NCBI RefSeq assembly: GCF_018130545.1
Contig: NZ_JAFCKF010000004.1
Location: 755,501 to 819,500 of the forward strand
Reading direction: 5' to 3'
DNA: 64,000 nt
From: Bradyrhizobium tropiciagri
GTDB lineage: Bacteria; Pseudomonadota; Alphaproteobacteria; Rhizobiales; Xanthobacteraceae
The notes under the pieces were generated by a model. The model ran no database searches. It was not told the DNA's origin and saw nothing but the letters and a program-made list of their open reading frames with translations. A program made the translations under genes and the position numbers. This document shows positions 52,696 to 60,908 of this stretch, piece after piece; positions within the stretch are counted from its first letter, which is position 1; each line of letters starts with the position of its first letter.

Positions 52696-53259
52696 ATGTC
52701 CTCAATCGACGAAACGAAGCAATTCGTCCCGCTCAACATCGCGGTGCTGACGATTTCCGACACCCGCTCACTGGCGGATGACAAGTCGGGCACTACGCTG
52801 GCCGATCGGCTCACCGCCGCCGGCCACAAGCTCGCGGCGCGCGAGATCGTCACTGACGATGTCGAGGCGATCCGTGCGGTGATCCGGCGCTGGATCGCGG
52901 ACGCGGGCGTCGATGCCGTCATCACGACCGGCGGGACCGGCTTCACCGGCCGCGACGTGACGCCGGAGGCGGTCGAGCCGCTGTTCGAGAAGCGGATGGA
53001 CGGCTTCTCGATCGCCTTCCATATGCTGAGTCATGCCAAGATCGGCGCATCGACGATCCAGAGCCGCGCCACCGCGGGCGTGGCCGGTGCGACCTTCATC
53101 TTCTGCCTGCCCGGCTCACCGGGCGCTTGCCGCGACGGCTGGGACGGCATCCTGGCTGCGCAGCTCGACTACCGCACGCGGCCCTGCAATTTCGTCGAGA
53201 TCATGCCGCGGCTGGACGAGCATCTGCGCCGTCCGAAGGCGAAGGGCGCGAGCGCGTAG
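52696..53259 (+). CDS. moaB: molybdenum cofactor biosynthesis protein MoaB/MogA
   Basis: This 187-residue protein has the MoaB/MogA motif VITTGGTGFTGRDVTPEAVEPL (about 75-96, shown in parts: TTGGTGFTGRDVTPEA) and TISDTR near the start. FCLPGSPGACRDGWDGIL matches the C-terminal loop. The family adenylylates molybdopterin before Mo insertion; MoaB versus MogA cannot be decided from the motif alone. The ATG follows a purine-rich GGGAGCGAGAG. Repeats flank it on both sides, suggesting an isolated transcription unit. Confidence 0.92.
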   Translation: MSSIDETKQFVPLNIAVLTISDTRSLADDKSGTTLADRLTAAGHKLAAREIVTDDVEAIRAVIRRWIADAGVDAVITTGGTGFTGRDVTPEAVEPLFEKRMDGFSIAFHMLSHAKIGASTIQSRATAGVAGATFIFCLPGSPGACRDGWDGILAAQLDYRTRPCNFVEIMPRLDEHLRRPKAKGASA

Positions 53260-53273
53260 GCATCACCTCTCCC

Positions 53274-53400
53274 CGTCATTCTCAGATGCGCAATTGCGCA
53301 TCTGAGAGCATCGCGTAGCGATGAGCCCGGAATCCATTGAGCCATACAACCTGCGGAGCAATGGATTCCGGGCTCGCGCTTCGCGCGCCCCGGAATGACA
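53274..53400. repeat. intergenic repeat (CGTCATTCCGGGG family), inverted relative
   Basis: It begins cgtcattctcagatgcgcaattgcgc and ends cgcgccccggaatgac. The inner parts cggaatccattg and caatggattccgg are shared with 49871. Confidence 0.85.
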
Positions 53401-53413
53401 GGGGTGTGCAGTC

Positions 53414-54355
53414 TTACAGCCCCAGCTCCCAGGTCTCGCCGACCAGGTCGACACCAAAGCTGTGGTGCTTCTCTTCCTTTACCTTGTGAAACCCGGCGCG
53501 GGCGTAGATGCCGCGGGCGGCGACCAAAATGCTCTGGGTCCACAGCGTCATCTTCTTGTAGCCCATCTCGCGGGCGGCGCGGATGCATTGCTCGACCAGA
53601 GCGCGGCCGACGCCCAGTCCGCGCGCCTCTTCCTCGACCAGCAACAGCCGCAGCTTGGCGACCCCGTCGCCGCCGTTGACCAGGAAGATCGAGCCGGCCG
53701 GCTCGCCGTCGATCTCCGCGATCCAGCAATGCTCGCGGGCCGGATCGAACGATCGGATGAATTGCGCGCAGATCTCGGCCACCAGTGCCTCATAGCTGAT
53801 GTCCCAGCCATATTCCTCCGCGTAGGCGCGTCCCTGCCGCGAAATGACCCAGCCGATGTCGCCGACGCGATGGCTGCGCAGCAGGAAGCCGGCCGGCTTC
53901 TTCGCCGGCGGCTCCAGCGCTTGCTCGATCGTGCCCATCGCGCGCACCACGGCGGCGCGGCGTTTGCCGTCGATCTGCTTCAGCAACGCCCCGACCTCGC
54001 TGCGCGAGCGGCGGTCGAGATCCGCGGCAGCGGTGCGGCCCTTGGCGGTGAGCGCCACCTGATTGACGCGCCGGTCGGCCTTCGACGGCTTGCGCGTCAC
54101 GATCTGGCGGCGTTGCAGCGCGGCCAGCATGCGGCTGACGAAGCCGGCATCGAGGTCGAGATCGCGCACCAGATCGGTCGCGATGCAGTTGGGGCGATGC
54201 GCGAGCTCGTAGATGATGCGGGCTTCCTGCAGCGTGAACGGGGAATGCAGCAGCTTCGGCTCGATGATGCCGAGCTTGCGTGTGTAAAACCGGCTGAAGC
54301 CGCGGACCGCGGCGACCTGGCTCGCAAGAGAGGTGTCCTGGGAATTTGATTTCAT
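53414..54355 (-). CDS. fused MarR regulator / GNAT acetyltransferase
   Basis: This 313-residue protein has a MarR winged helix at about 10-145 (FTLQEARIIYELAHRPNCIATDLVRDL, DLDAGFVSRMLAALQRRQIV and DRRVNQVALTAKG) and a GNAT domain from about 160 (AEIDGEPAGSIFLVNGGDGVAKLRLLLVEEEARGLGVGRALVEQCI, RARGLGVGRALV type A-motif, ending YARAGFHKV). Such MarR-GNAT fusions occur in many bacteria. The regulator probably senses a small molecule that the acetyltransferase inactivates. Two inverted repeats cover the start codon, consistent with autorepression. Confidence 0.87.
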   Translation of the reverse strand: MKSNSQDTSLASQVAAVRGFSRFYTRKLGIIEPKLLHSPFTLQEARIIYELAHRPNCIATDLVRDLDLDAGFVSRMLAALQRRQIVTRKPSKADRRVNQVALTAKGRTAAADLDRRSRSEVGALLKQIDGKRRAAVVRAMGTIEQALEPPAKKPAGFLLRSHRVGDIGWVISRQGRAYAEEYGWDISYEALVAEICAQFIRSFDPAREHCWIAEIDGEPAGSIFLVNGGDGVAKLRLLLVEEEARGLGVGRALVEQCIRAAREMGYKKMTLWTQSILVAARGIYARAGFHKVKEEKHHSFGVDLVGETWELGL

Positions 54356-54384
54356 CAAACAGATTATTTGACGGTATCAAATAA
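54345..54384 (-). promoter_or_regulatory. tandem MarR-type operators
   Basis: TTTGAT-TTC-ATCAAA lies at 54345-54359 over the ATG, and TTATTTGA-CGGTA-TCAAATAA at 54364-54384 has perfect 8-bp arms. Centres are about 22 bp apart, two helical turns. The spacing and AT-rich arms fit a homodimeric winged-helix autoregulator. Confidence 0.72.
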
Positions 54385-54410
54385 ATCGCAAGCCCAATTG
54401 CCGAAAGAAC

Positions 54411-54650
54411 CTACGCGTCCTTTCGCAGGCGCTTCATCGTTTCAATCAGGCGTTCTCTGATGGTGGCCGTACCGAACAGGAGTTCTCCGCCCGCAGGCCG
54501 ATACATTGCGAGCATCTCGACGGTCTCCTGCACGTACTGGTCGTCAGGAAAGCCGTCATCGAGCGCCACCTCGATCTCGTTCGCAATGCCGATCGACGTG
54601 TCCGCCCCCGAAACAAATCGTTGAACGAGTCGCTGAATTTCGACGGTCAC
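54411..54650 (-). CDS. small hypothetical protein
   Basis: The 79-residue frame starts at GTG after GAGAGGGAC. It contains GADTSIGIANEIEVALDDGFPDDQYVQETVEMLAMYRPAGGELLFG (about 15-59). The acidic PDDQYV and YRPAGGE pattern vaguely recalls small bacteriocin-immunity-like proteins, but I would not assign it. It has no signal or membrane segment. It lies between the GT2-like and MarR-GNAT genes on the same strand. Confidence 0.6.
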   Translation of the reverse strand: MTVEIQRLVQRFVSGADTSIGIANEIEVALDDGFPDDQYVQETVEMLAMYRPAGGELLFGTATIRERLIETMKRLRKDA

Positions 54651-54695
54651 GTCGGCCTGTCCCTCTCCGGAAGCGTCCCTAGGGCAAACGCGTCT

Positions 54696-55265
54696 TTACG
54701 CCACCATGATCCGGCTGCGCAGCATGGTGCGCGAGGAGCGGCCGAGCCGGCGCAACAGCCGCGCCTCGGAGCGGCGCGCGTCGGGCCGGTAGCCGCCGAT
54801 CCGCTCGTAATGCTCGCGCGCGATCAACAGGCCCTGTTCGGCTGAGGGCCCGGTGATCATGCGGGCGACGAATTTGAGGCCGTCGCGCAGGCCCGGGTCG
54901 GTGTACGGCGCGCGGGCGTAGCGGAAGATGCCGGCGCGATCCTTGCCGCTTGCCGCCACCATCTGGATGAACTGGGTGGTCTCCTCGATCCAGCCGGCAT
55001 CGAGCACCGCGCCCGGATGCAGAAACATTAGCCAGGGCGAGCGCGCCTGCCTTGCACCGGCGGCCAGCGCCGCGGCGCGCGTGCCTTCGAACCGCAGGAA
55101 ACCGCAGCCGGCCACGTCGGCGACGCGCTCCATCACGTCGCTGTTGGTGCGGTCGACCAGCAGCACCTCGCGGATGACGCCGGCGGCCGCGCCCGGCACC
55201 AGCGCCGCCAATGTGGCGACCGCGGTGCGCTCGATGCCGTCGGTTGGAATGATCACGCTCAGCAT
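54696..55265 (-). CDS. family 2 glycosyltransferase-like protein
   Basis: From the ATG at 55265 the product has 189 residues. LSVIIPTDGIERTAVATLAALVPGAAAGVIREVLLVDRTNSD (about 2-42) is a GT2-type nucleotide-sugar fold entry, and ARSPWLMFLHPGAVLDAGW (about 83-101) is in place of the DxD region, without a clear Asp pair. It is short for a full transferase. An in-frame ATG at 55391 would add 42 residues (SEEIPQNLATKFCKRTGCFEYD...), which look less like the family. Role unknown; perhaps a regulatory or inactive GT2-like protein. It is divergent from the radical SAM gene. Confidence 0.7.
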   Translation of the reverse strand: MLSVIIPTDGIERTAVATLAALVPGAAAGVIREVLLVDRTNSDVMERVADVAGCGFLRFEGTRAAALAAGARQARSPWLMFLHPGAVLDAGWIEETTQFIQMVAASGKDRAGIFRYARAPYTDPGLRDGLKFVARMITGPSAEQGLLIAREHYERIGGYRPDARRSEARLLRRLGRSSRTMLRSRIMVA

Positions 55266-55429
55266 GATTTGAGGCTTCGGTGGCTCAAACGTTTCAAGAA
55301 ACTCCGGCCGTGTTATCACCTTGTCATATTCAAAGCAGCCTGTTCGCTTGCAGAATTTTGTAGCAAGGTTCTGTGGAATTTCTTCGCTCATGTTCTTGAT
55401 TTGTTCTCGCGCTGTGCTAGCTTCACAGC

Positions 55430-56596
55430 ATGAGCCGAGCATCCTCTCATGCCCTCAAGCACCCGCCGGTAACGGCGCCCTCCGATAACCCGGCGGGTGC
55501 ACCCACCTCTTTTCCCGAGCTTGCGGTCGCGATCGAGCGCGAGCGGCGGCGCGGTCGTGGCGCGCAGTCCAACGCCAGCGGCCGTTACGAGGCCGAGGCG
55601 CGGACAGCCTTCGACGACGGCTGGCAGAGCCTCGAAGACCTGCCGCCGTTTACCACCAGCGTGGCGCTCGACACCTCGCGCAAGGTGATCACCCGCAACG
55701 ACTCGCCCGATATCGGCTTCGACCGTTCGATCAATCCCTATCGCGGCTGCGAGCATGGCTGCGTCTATTGCTTCGCGCGGCCGACCCACGCCTATCTCGG
55801 CCTGTCGCCGGGGCTCGACTTCGAGTCAAAGCTGTTTGCCAAGCCGGATGCGCCGGCGCTGCTCGAGAAGGAGCTGGCGGCGCCCGACTATGAGGCGCGG
55901 ATGATCGCGATCGGCACCAACACCGATCCCTATCAGCCGATCGAGCGCGACCGGAAGATCATGCGCGGTATTCTTGAAGTCCTCGAGCGCGCCGGCCATC
56001 CGGTCGGCATCGTGACCAAGTCCGCGCTCGTGACCCGTGACATCGATATCCTGGCGCGGATGGCCAAGCGCAATCTCGCCAAGGTCGCGCTGTCGGTGAC
56101 GACGCTCGACCCAAAACTCGCCCGCACCATGGAGCCGCGCGCCTCGACCCCGCCGAAGCGGCTCGAGGCGATCAAGCGGCTCGCGGATGCCGGCATCCCG
56201 ACCACGGTGATGGTGGCGCCTGTGATCCCGGCACTGAACGATTCCGAGATCGAGCGCATCCTCGACGCCGCCGTGCATGCCGGCGCCAGGGAAGCAAGCT
56301 ACGTGCTGCTGCGGCTGCCGCTCGAGGTCCGCGATCTCTTCCGCGAATGGCTGATGGCCAACTACCCCGACCGCTACCGCCACGTCTTCACGCTGATCCG
56401 CGACATGCGCGGGGGCCGCGATTACGACTCGCAATGGGGTACGCGGATGAAGGGCACCGGCCCGATGGCCTGGATGATCGGCCGCCGCTTCGAGATCGCC
56501 TGCGAAAAGCTCGGCCTCAACAAGCGGCGCACCAAGCTGACCACCGATCACTTCGCCAAGCCGAAGCGCAGCGGACAGCAGCTCAGTTTGTTCTAA
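55430..56596 (+). CDS. PA0069-family radical SAM protein
   Basis: This 388-residue protein has radical SAM motif CEHGCVYCF (CX3CX2C, about 103-111) within INPYRGCEHGCVYCFARPTHAYLGL, where the PYRGCEHGC block defines the PA0069/SplB-related family. It also has IGTNTDPYQPIER (about 163-175), which is typical. The protein is a relative of spore photoproduct lyase-type enzymes but has no proven reaction. There is no obvious partner gene. The C-terminus KRSGQQLSLF is family-typical (PIP-box-like QLSLF, which in bacteria resembles a beta-clamp binding motif). Confidence 0.9.
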   Translation: MSRASSHALKHPPVTAPSDNPAGAPTSFPELAVAIERERRRGRGAQSNASGRYEAEARTAFDDGWQSLEDLPPFTTSVALDTSRKVITRNDSPDIGFDRSINPYRGCEHGCVYCFARPTHAYLGLSPGLDFESKLFAKPDAPALLEKELAAPDYEARMIAIGTNTDPYQPIERDRKIMRGILEVLERAGHPVGIVTKSALVTRDIDILARMAKRNLAKVALSVTTLDPKLARTMEPRASTPPKRLEAIKRLADAGIPTTVMVAPVIPALNDSEIERILDAAVHAGAREASYVLLRLPLEVRDLFREWLMANYPDRYRHVFTLIRDMRGGRDYDSQWGTRMKGTGPMAWMIGRRFEIACEKLGLNKRRTKLTTDHFAKPKRSGQQLSLF

Positions 56597-56606
56597 AACT
56601 GAAAAA

Positions 56607-56690
56607 CGTCATTGCGGGCGAAGCGACGCAATCCATATCGCAATAATGGGATAGATGGATTGCTTCGTCGCTTGGCTCCTCGCAATGACG
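56607..56690. repeat. palindromic repeat (CGTCATTGCGGGC / CGCAATGACG)
   Basis: Outer arms cgtcattgcg and cgcaatgacg are inverted, and GCAATCCATAT pairs with ATGGATTGC inside. It lies between the radical SAM and VOC genes and is a common type in this group. Confidence 0.85.
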
Positions 56691-56703
56691 GAAAGAGGTA
56701 ACA

Positions 56704-57150
56704 ATGAGTAACGCCCCGGCCGCACGCTTCACCGTCCTCACGCTCGGCGTCAGCGACATGCGCGCCAGCATCGCCTTCTACGAGTCCCTCGGCTTCACCA
56801 GGAAGATGCGCGCGACCGGCGAGGAGGTGGCCTTCTTTGCGACCGGCGGCACCGTGCTCGGGCTGTTCCCGTGGCATCTGCTCGCTGCCGATGCCGCGTT
56901 GCCCGATCAGCCGCGGCCAGCCGCGTTCCGCGGCGTTGCGATCGCCTGGAACTGCAACGACGATGCCGAGGTCGATCGTGTGATGGCGTTCGCGCTGTCG
57001 AAAGGCGCCACGTTGCTGAAGCCCGCGCAGCCGACCAGCTATGGCGGCTATTGCGGCTATTTCAGCGATCCCGACGGCCACGCCTGGGAAGTGGTGCGCG
57101 CGCCGGGTTTTGCGGTGCTGGAGAGCGGACTTGTGTCGATCCCGAACTAG
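56704..57150 (+). CDS. VOC family (glyoxalase-like) protein
   Basis: This 148-residue protein is a paired beta-alpha-beta-beta-beta VOC module. It has FTVLTLGVSDMRASIAFYESLGF (about 10-32, shown in parts: VSDMRASIAFYESLGF) and C-terminal YCGYFSDPDGHAWEVVRAPGF, where the D/H/E pattern is a possible metal site. It may be a metal-dependent lyase, isomerase or resistance protein. There is no partner gene; the repeat at 56607 ends 13 bp upstream, so its promoter may lie in the repeat. Confidence 0.84.
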   Translation: MSNAPAARFTVLTLGVSDMRASIAFYESLGFTRKMRATGEEVAFFATGGTVLGLFPWHLLAADAALPDQPRPAAFRGVAIAWNCNDDAEVDRVMAFALSKGATLLKPAQPTSYGGYCGYFSDPDGHAWEVVRAPGFAVLESGLVSIPN

Positions 57151-57231
57151 CTCCGGCAGGAAATTGAATAGCGGGGACGGGTGGCCGGTTCCCGGTTGCG
57201 CCGCGGGGCTTGCTTGATCACGATCTCCCGC

Positions 57232-58008
57232 ATGATTCGGGATAAATCCAAAAGCGCATCAAAGACCTCGTCGAAGAAGGCGCCGGCCAAATCAGCCAAG
57301 CTGGCCAAGCGCGTCATCGCCGTGAGGCGGCCGACGTTCCGGCGCGAGCGCGCGCTGATCAAGAACGGCGTCTGGCCGGTCGCCGGCTGCGACGAGGCCG
57401 GGCGCGGTCCCCTGGCCGGACCCGTGGTTGCCGCCGCCGTCGTGCTCGACCCGAATCGGATTCCCAAGGGCCTCGATGATTCCAAGCGGCTGACCGCCGA
57501 GCGCCGCGAGGAGCTGTTCGAGGAAATCTGCGCCACGGCTGCGTTCTCGGTCGCGGTGGCATCGCCGGCGCGAATCGACCGCGACAATATCCTGCGTGCC
57601 TCGCTCTGGGCGCTGGCGCGCGCGGTACATGCGCTGCCGGAGATGCCAAAGCACGTCTTCGTCGACGGCCGCGACAAGCTAGCCACGCCCTGCGACTGCG
57701 ACGCCGTGATCGGCGGCGACGGCATCGTGGCCTCGATTGCGGCCGCCTCGATCATCGCCAAGGTGACGCGCGATCGCCTGATGTGCGCGCTGGCGCTGGA
57801 TTGTCCCGGCTATGGCTTTGAGCAGCACAAGGGCTATGGCGTCCCCGAGCACCTCGAGGCGCTGGACCGGCTCGGCCCGACCAGCCATCACCGCAGCTTC
57901 TTCGCCCCCGTCGTCGCCGCGCGGCTGAAGCATTTTCCGGTCGCGGCCGAGCCCGACCTGTTCACGGTGGATGCAGAGAGCGAAGCGGCGGCATCGGCGG
58001 CGGCGTAG
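57232..58008 (+). CDS. rnhB: ribonuclease HII
   Basis: This protein of 258 residues from ATG 57232 has a basic, disordered N-terminus ([22 protein letters not shown]). The RNase HII core is [20 protein letters not shown] (about 51-70) with catalytic [11 protein letters not shown] (about 79), and HVFVDGRD and [12 protein letters not shown] containing the later acidic residues. It cleaves RNA in RNA/DNA hybrids, including single embedded ribonucleotides. A GTG at 57181 would extend it by 17 residues. Confidence 0.95.
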   Translation: MIRDKSKSASKTSSKKAPAKSAKLAKRVIAVRRPTFRRERALIKNGVWPVAGCDEAGRGPLAGPVVAAAVVLDPNRIPKGLDDSKRLTAERREELFEEICATAAFSVAVASPARIDRDNILRASLWALARAVHALPEMPKHVFVDGRDKLATPCDCDAVIGGDGIVASIAAASIIAKVTRDRLMCALALDCPGYGFEQHKGYGVPEHLEALDRLGPTSHHRSFFAPVVAARLKHFPVAAEPDLFTVDAESEAAASAAA

Positions 58009-58045
58009 TTCGCGACGACGCCAACCCACCCAAAGCCGGCCTCGA

Positions 58046-58133
58046 CCGGGCGATCCAGTATTCCAGAGGCCGTCGTTTTCGATCGAGGGGCCGCGGCGTG
58101 CTGGATGCCCCGCCTTCGCGGATGATGACAGGG
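58046..58133. repeat. short intergenic repeat remnant
   Basis: Segments ccgggcgatccagtattccagaggc and tgctggatgccccgccttcgcggatgatgacag resemble halves of a widespread Bradyrhizobium repeat. The downstream part of the 268-bp gap (58134-58276) shows nothing I can support. Confidence 0.5.
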
Positions 58134-58276
58134 GAAGCTGACCACGACAGCTGCATTTGACTTTGCACCGTGGACTCATCCGACGCCGGTTGCCTCCACC
58201 GCCGCTGCCGTTTATCAAAACCCTCGGGATCAGTCTGCGCCGCTAGATGCGGTAGCTGGGGCATTTCAGGCATTTC

Positions 58277-59782
58277 ATGCGGTTTACCTCCCTGGTTGTC
58301 GAACTGATCCGCGCCCGGCCGCGCCTCGTGGTCTGGGTCGTGGTGCTGGTGCAGGCCGCGATCTGGCTGTTGCTGCCCCTGATCTTCTACGGCAGCCCGC
58401 CCGGCAATCTCGCCACCGTGCTCGCCTTCGGCCGCGAATATCAGGTCGGCACCGACATGGGGCCGCCGCTGGCATTCTGGCTTGCCGACATCGCCTTCCG
58501 CGCCGCCGGCAATCATGTGTTCGGCGTCTACCTGCTGGCGCAGATCTGCGAGATCGCCACCTTCATCGCCTTCTACCAGCTGGCGCGCGCCATCGTCGGC
58601 GGCCCGCAGGGCGTACTGGCGGTCTTGCTGTCGATGACGGTCGTGGTGTTCTCCTCGCCGAGTGTCGAGTTCGGCCCGCTGATCCTGGCGCGTCCGCTCT
58701 GGGCGCTGCTGTTGCTGCATTCCTGGCAGTTGATCGGGCAGAACCGGCGCAGCGCCTGGTTCGCCTGGTCGATCGATTGCGGCCTGCTGCTGCTGACGAC
58801 GCCGGCGGCGATCGGCATGATCCTGCTCGTGGTCGGCTTTGCGCTGGTCACCGAGCGTGGGCGGCGCACGCTGCGCGCGGTCGATCCGCTCTATGCGCTG
58901 CTGGTCGTCATCGTGCTGGCGCTGCCCTATCTGATCTGGCTGGTCCGCGCCGACGCGCTAGCGCTGCCGGCCTTGCCTGCGATCGCCGATCTCAGGGAGC
59001 GCGCGCTGCATTGGGGCGTCGTGCTCGGCGGGTTGATCGTGGCGACGGCCGCGATCGCGGTGCTCGCGATCCTCAATTCACGCTGGTTCGCCCGCGCCAG
59101 TGAGGATGCGCCGATCATCTATCGTCCGCGGGTCAGTCCGCTGGCGCAGCAGTTCGTCTATTTCTTCGCGTTCGCGCCGGCGATTTTGAGCAGCTTCGTC
59201 TCCGGTCTGTTCGATCTCGACCGCGCCTTCGGCGGCGCCGGCGTGGCGCTGTTGATGTCGGGGCTCGCCGCTGTCGTCGCGACCGGCGATCTGATCCCGC
59301 TGAGGCGCCAGCGGCTGTTGCGTTCGGTGTGGGCTTTCGCGGTCGCGGCGCCCGCGGCCGCCGCACTGGCGGCGGCATTGTTCCTGCCGTGGATCAGCAC
59401 GACGGAGGCACCGACCTCGCCGCCGGCGGCCGCGATCGGCCGCTTTTTCGACGATAGCTACGAGCGCCGCACCAACCAGCGCCTGCGTGCGGTCGCCGGC
59501 GATCCCGAGATCGCCAGCCTGATCACGATGAACGGCCGTCGTCCGCATCTCCTGCTCGACGCCACGCCGCAACGGACGCCCTGGCTGTCGATCGCGAAGT
59601 TCAACGAGACCGGCGGCGTCGTGGTCTGGCGCGCGCAGGACACCGCCGGCACGCCGCCGCCCGAACTCGCGCAACGCTTCCCCGGCCTGGTGCCGGAAGT
59701 GCCGCGGGCGTTCGATCGCCTGGTCAACGGCCGGCAGCCGGTGCTGCGGATCGGCTGGGCGATCGTGCGGCCGAAGGGGTGA
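58277..59782 (+). CDS. GT39-like polytopic membrane protein
   Basis: The 501-residue protein has about ten hydrophobic segments in the N-terminal 380 residues (first at about 16-38), and a soluble C-terminal about 110 residues with a KFNETGGVVVWRAQDTAGTPPPELAQRFPGL segment. An early loop with FGREYQVGTDMGPPLAFWLADIAF (about 50-73, with a DxGxP-type site) is of the lipid-linked dolichol-phosphate-mannose/arabinose transferase type (GT-C). A role in lipid A or glycan modification is possible. Substrate unknown. Confidence 0.8.
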   Translation: MRFTSLVVELIRARPRLVVWVVVLVQAAIWLLLPLIFYGSPPGNLATVLAFGREYQVGTDMGPPLAFWLADIAFRAAGNHVFGVYLLAQICEIATFIAFYQLARAIVGGPQGVLAVLLSMTVVVFSSPSVEFGPLILARPLWALLLLHSWQLIGQNRRSAWFAWSIDCGLLLLTTPAAIGMILLVVGFALVTERGRRTLRAVDPLYALLVVIVLALPYLIWLVRADALALPALPAIADLRERALHWGVVLGGLIVATAAIAVLAILNSRWFARASEDAPIIYRPRVSPLAQQFVYFFAFAPAILSSFVSGLFDLDRAFGGAGVALLMSGLAAVVATGDLIPLRRQRLLRSVWAFAVAAPAAAALAAALFLPWISTTEAPTSPPAAAIGRFFDDSYERRTNQRLRAVAGDPEIASLITMNGRRPHLLLDATPQRTPWLSIAKFNETGGVVVWRAQDTAGTPPPELAQRFPGLVPEVPRAFDRLVNGRQPVLRIGWAIVRPKG

Positions 59783-59798
59783 GGCAGATCCGTCGATC

Positions 59799-59888
59799 CG
59801 TAGGGTGGGCAAAGCGTCAGCGTGCCCACCATCGCGAGCACGACGCGTGAAGGTGAGCACGTCGCTGCGCGCCTTTGCCCACCCTACG
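59799..59888. repeat. inverted repeat (CGTAGGGTGGGCAAAG / CTTTGCCCACCCTACG)
   Basis: The left arm cgtagggtgggcaaagcg is repeated in inverted form as gcgcctttgcccaccctacg, with CGTGCCCACCATCGCG inside. It separates convergent genes, and its arm resembles the hairpin at 48969. Confidence 0.9.
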
Positions 59889-59893
59889 AAGCG

Positions 59894-60724
59894 TTACGCC
59901 GTCGCGGCTTGCAGCACCTTCGCGATCGCGCGCAGATCCTGCCATGACAGCCGCTTGTACGACGGCGAGCGCAGCAGATAGGCCGGATGGAAGGTGGCGA
60001 CGGCGCGGATCGTGCGCGTGCCGGTGTCGTAATCGACCCATTTGCCGCGGGTGCGCATGATGCCTTCGCGCGTCGCCAGCAGCGCCTGCGTCGAGGGATT
60101 GCCGAGCGTCACCAGCACGTCGGGGTTCACCAGCTCGATATGGCGCTGGATGAAGGGCAGGCACACCTGCGTCTCCTGCGGCGTCGGGGTGCGGTTGCCC
60201 GGCGGTCGCCACGGAATCACGTTGGCGATGTAGGCCTTGCTGCGATCGAGCCCGATCGCCGCGATCATGCGGTCGAGCAGCTTGCCGGAGCGGCCCACGA
60301 ACGGCAGGCCCTCGATGTCCTCGTCGCGGCCCGGCGCCTCGCCGACGAACATCACGCGCGCCTGCGGATTGCCATCGGCGAACACCAGCCGGGTCGCGGT
60401 GTGCTTCAGCGCGCAGCCGTCGAACGTCTCCATCAGCGTGCGCAACGCCTCGAGCGTCGGCGCGGTCCGCGCGGCCTCGCGCGCCGAGGCGATCGCGGCC
60501 TCCGGTGCCACGGTGATTTCGCTGCGCGGAACTGAAGGCATCGGCGGCGGACGCAGCGGATTGAGCGCGACCGGCGGCCGCGGCGCGGCGGGCGCGGGAA
60601 CTGGCTCCACCTCTTCCAGCCGGTTGATCGGTGCGTCGCCGAGCGCGCAATCGACCCCGGCCTCGAGGTAAAAGGCCAGCAATTGCTGCAGTGTAGGGGT
60701 GGGCTCGGGTGGCAGGGCCATCAT
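59894..60724 (-). CDS. family-4-like uracil-DNA glycosylase, partial iron-sulfur site
   Basis: The 276-residue protein has a proline-rich N-terminal region (to about 95) and a UDG domain. Motif GEAPGRDEDIEGLPFVGRSG (about 129-148) is the family's uracil pocket, and AVATFHPAYLLRSP (about 240-253) is motif B. Of the four cysteines that bind the [4Fe-4S] cluster in classic family 4 enzymes, one lies in FDGCALK (first partner is Phe) and one in QVCLPF; the counterpart before RPPGNR is Trp (IPWRPPGNR). A full cluster is therefore unlikely. It removes uracil from DNA by family knowledge. The ATG at 60721 is an alternative start. Confidence 0.85.
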   Translation of the reverse strand: MMALPPEPTPTLQQLLAFYLEAGVDCALGDAPINRLEEVEPVPAPAAPRPPVALNPLRPPPMPSVPRSEITVAPEAAIASAREAARTAPTLEALRTLMETFDGCALKHTATRLVFADGNPQARVMFVGEAPGRDEDIEGLPFVGRSGKLLDRMIAAIGLDRSKAYIANVIPWRPPGNRTPTPQETQVCLPFIQRHIELVNPDVLVTLGNPSTQALLATREGIMRTRGKWVDYDTGTRTIRAVATFHPAYLLRSPSYKRLSWQDLRAIAKVLQAATA

Positions 60725-60908
60725 CGGCGCAATCTAGAGCATCGAGGGGAAAAGTGGAGGCTCGATTTCGGAAAAGATTATTCTCCGCGGTATCCGGACG
60801 GTGCAAAGCCATCGAAGCGCAATTCCGTGGTTGTCCTTCCCCGAAAAATCGGAAACAACGACTTTTGAAAAGCTTAGAAGCGTTCTCAATGGGCTGAGAT
60901 CAAAGATC

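Noticed and set aside
52534-53400. Possible CRISPR-like repeats around moaB
   Set aside because: The repeats are single palindromic elements of different lengths, not regularly spaced with unique spacers, and there are no cas genes.
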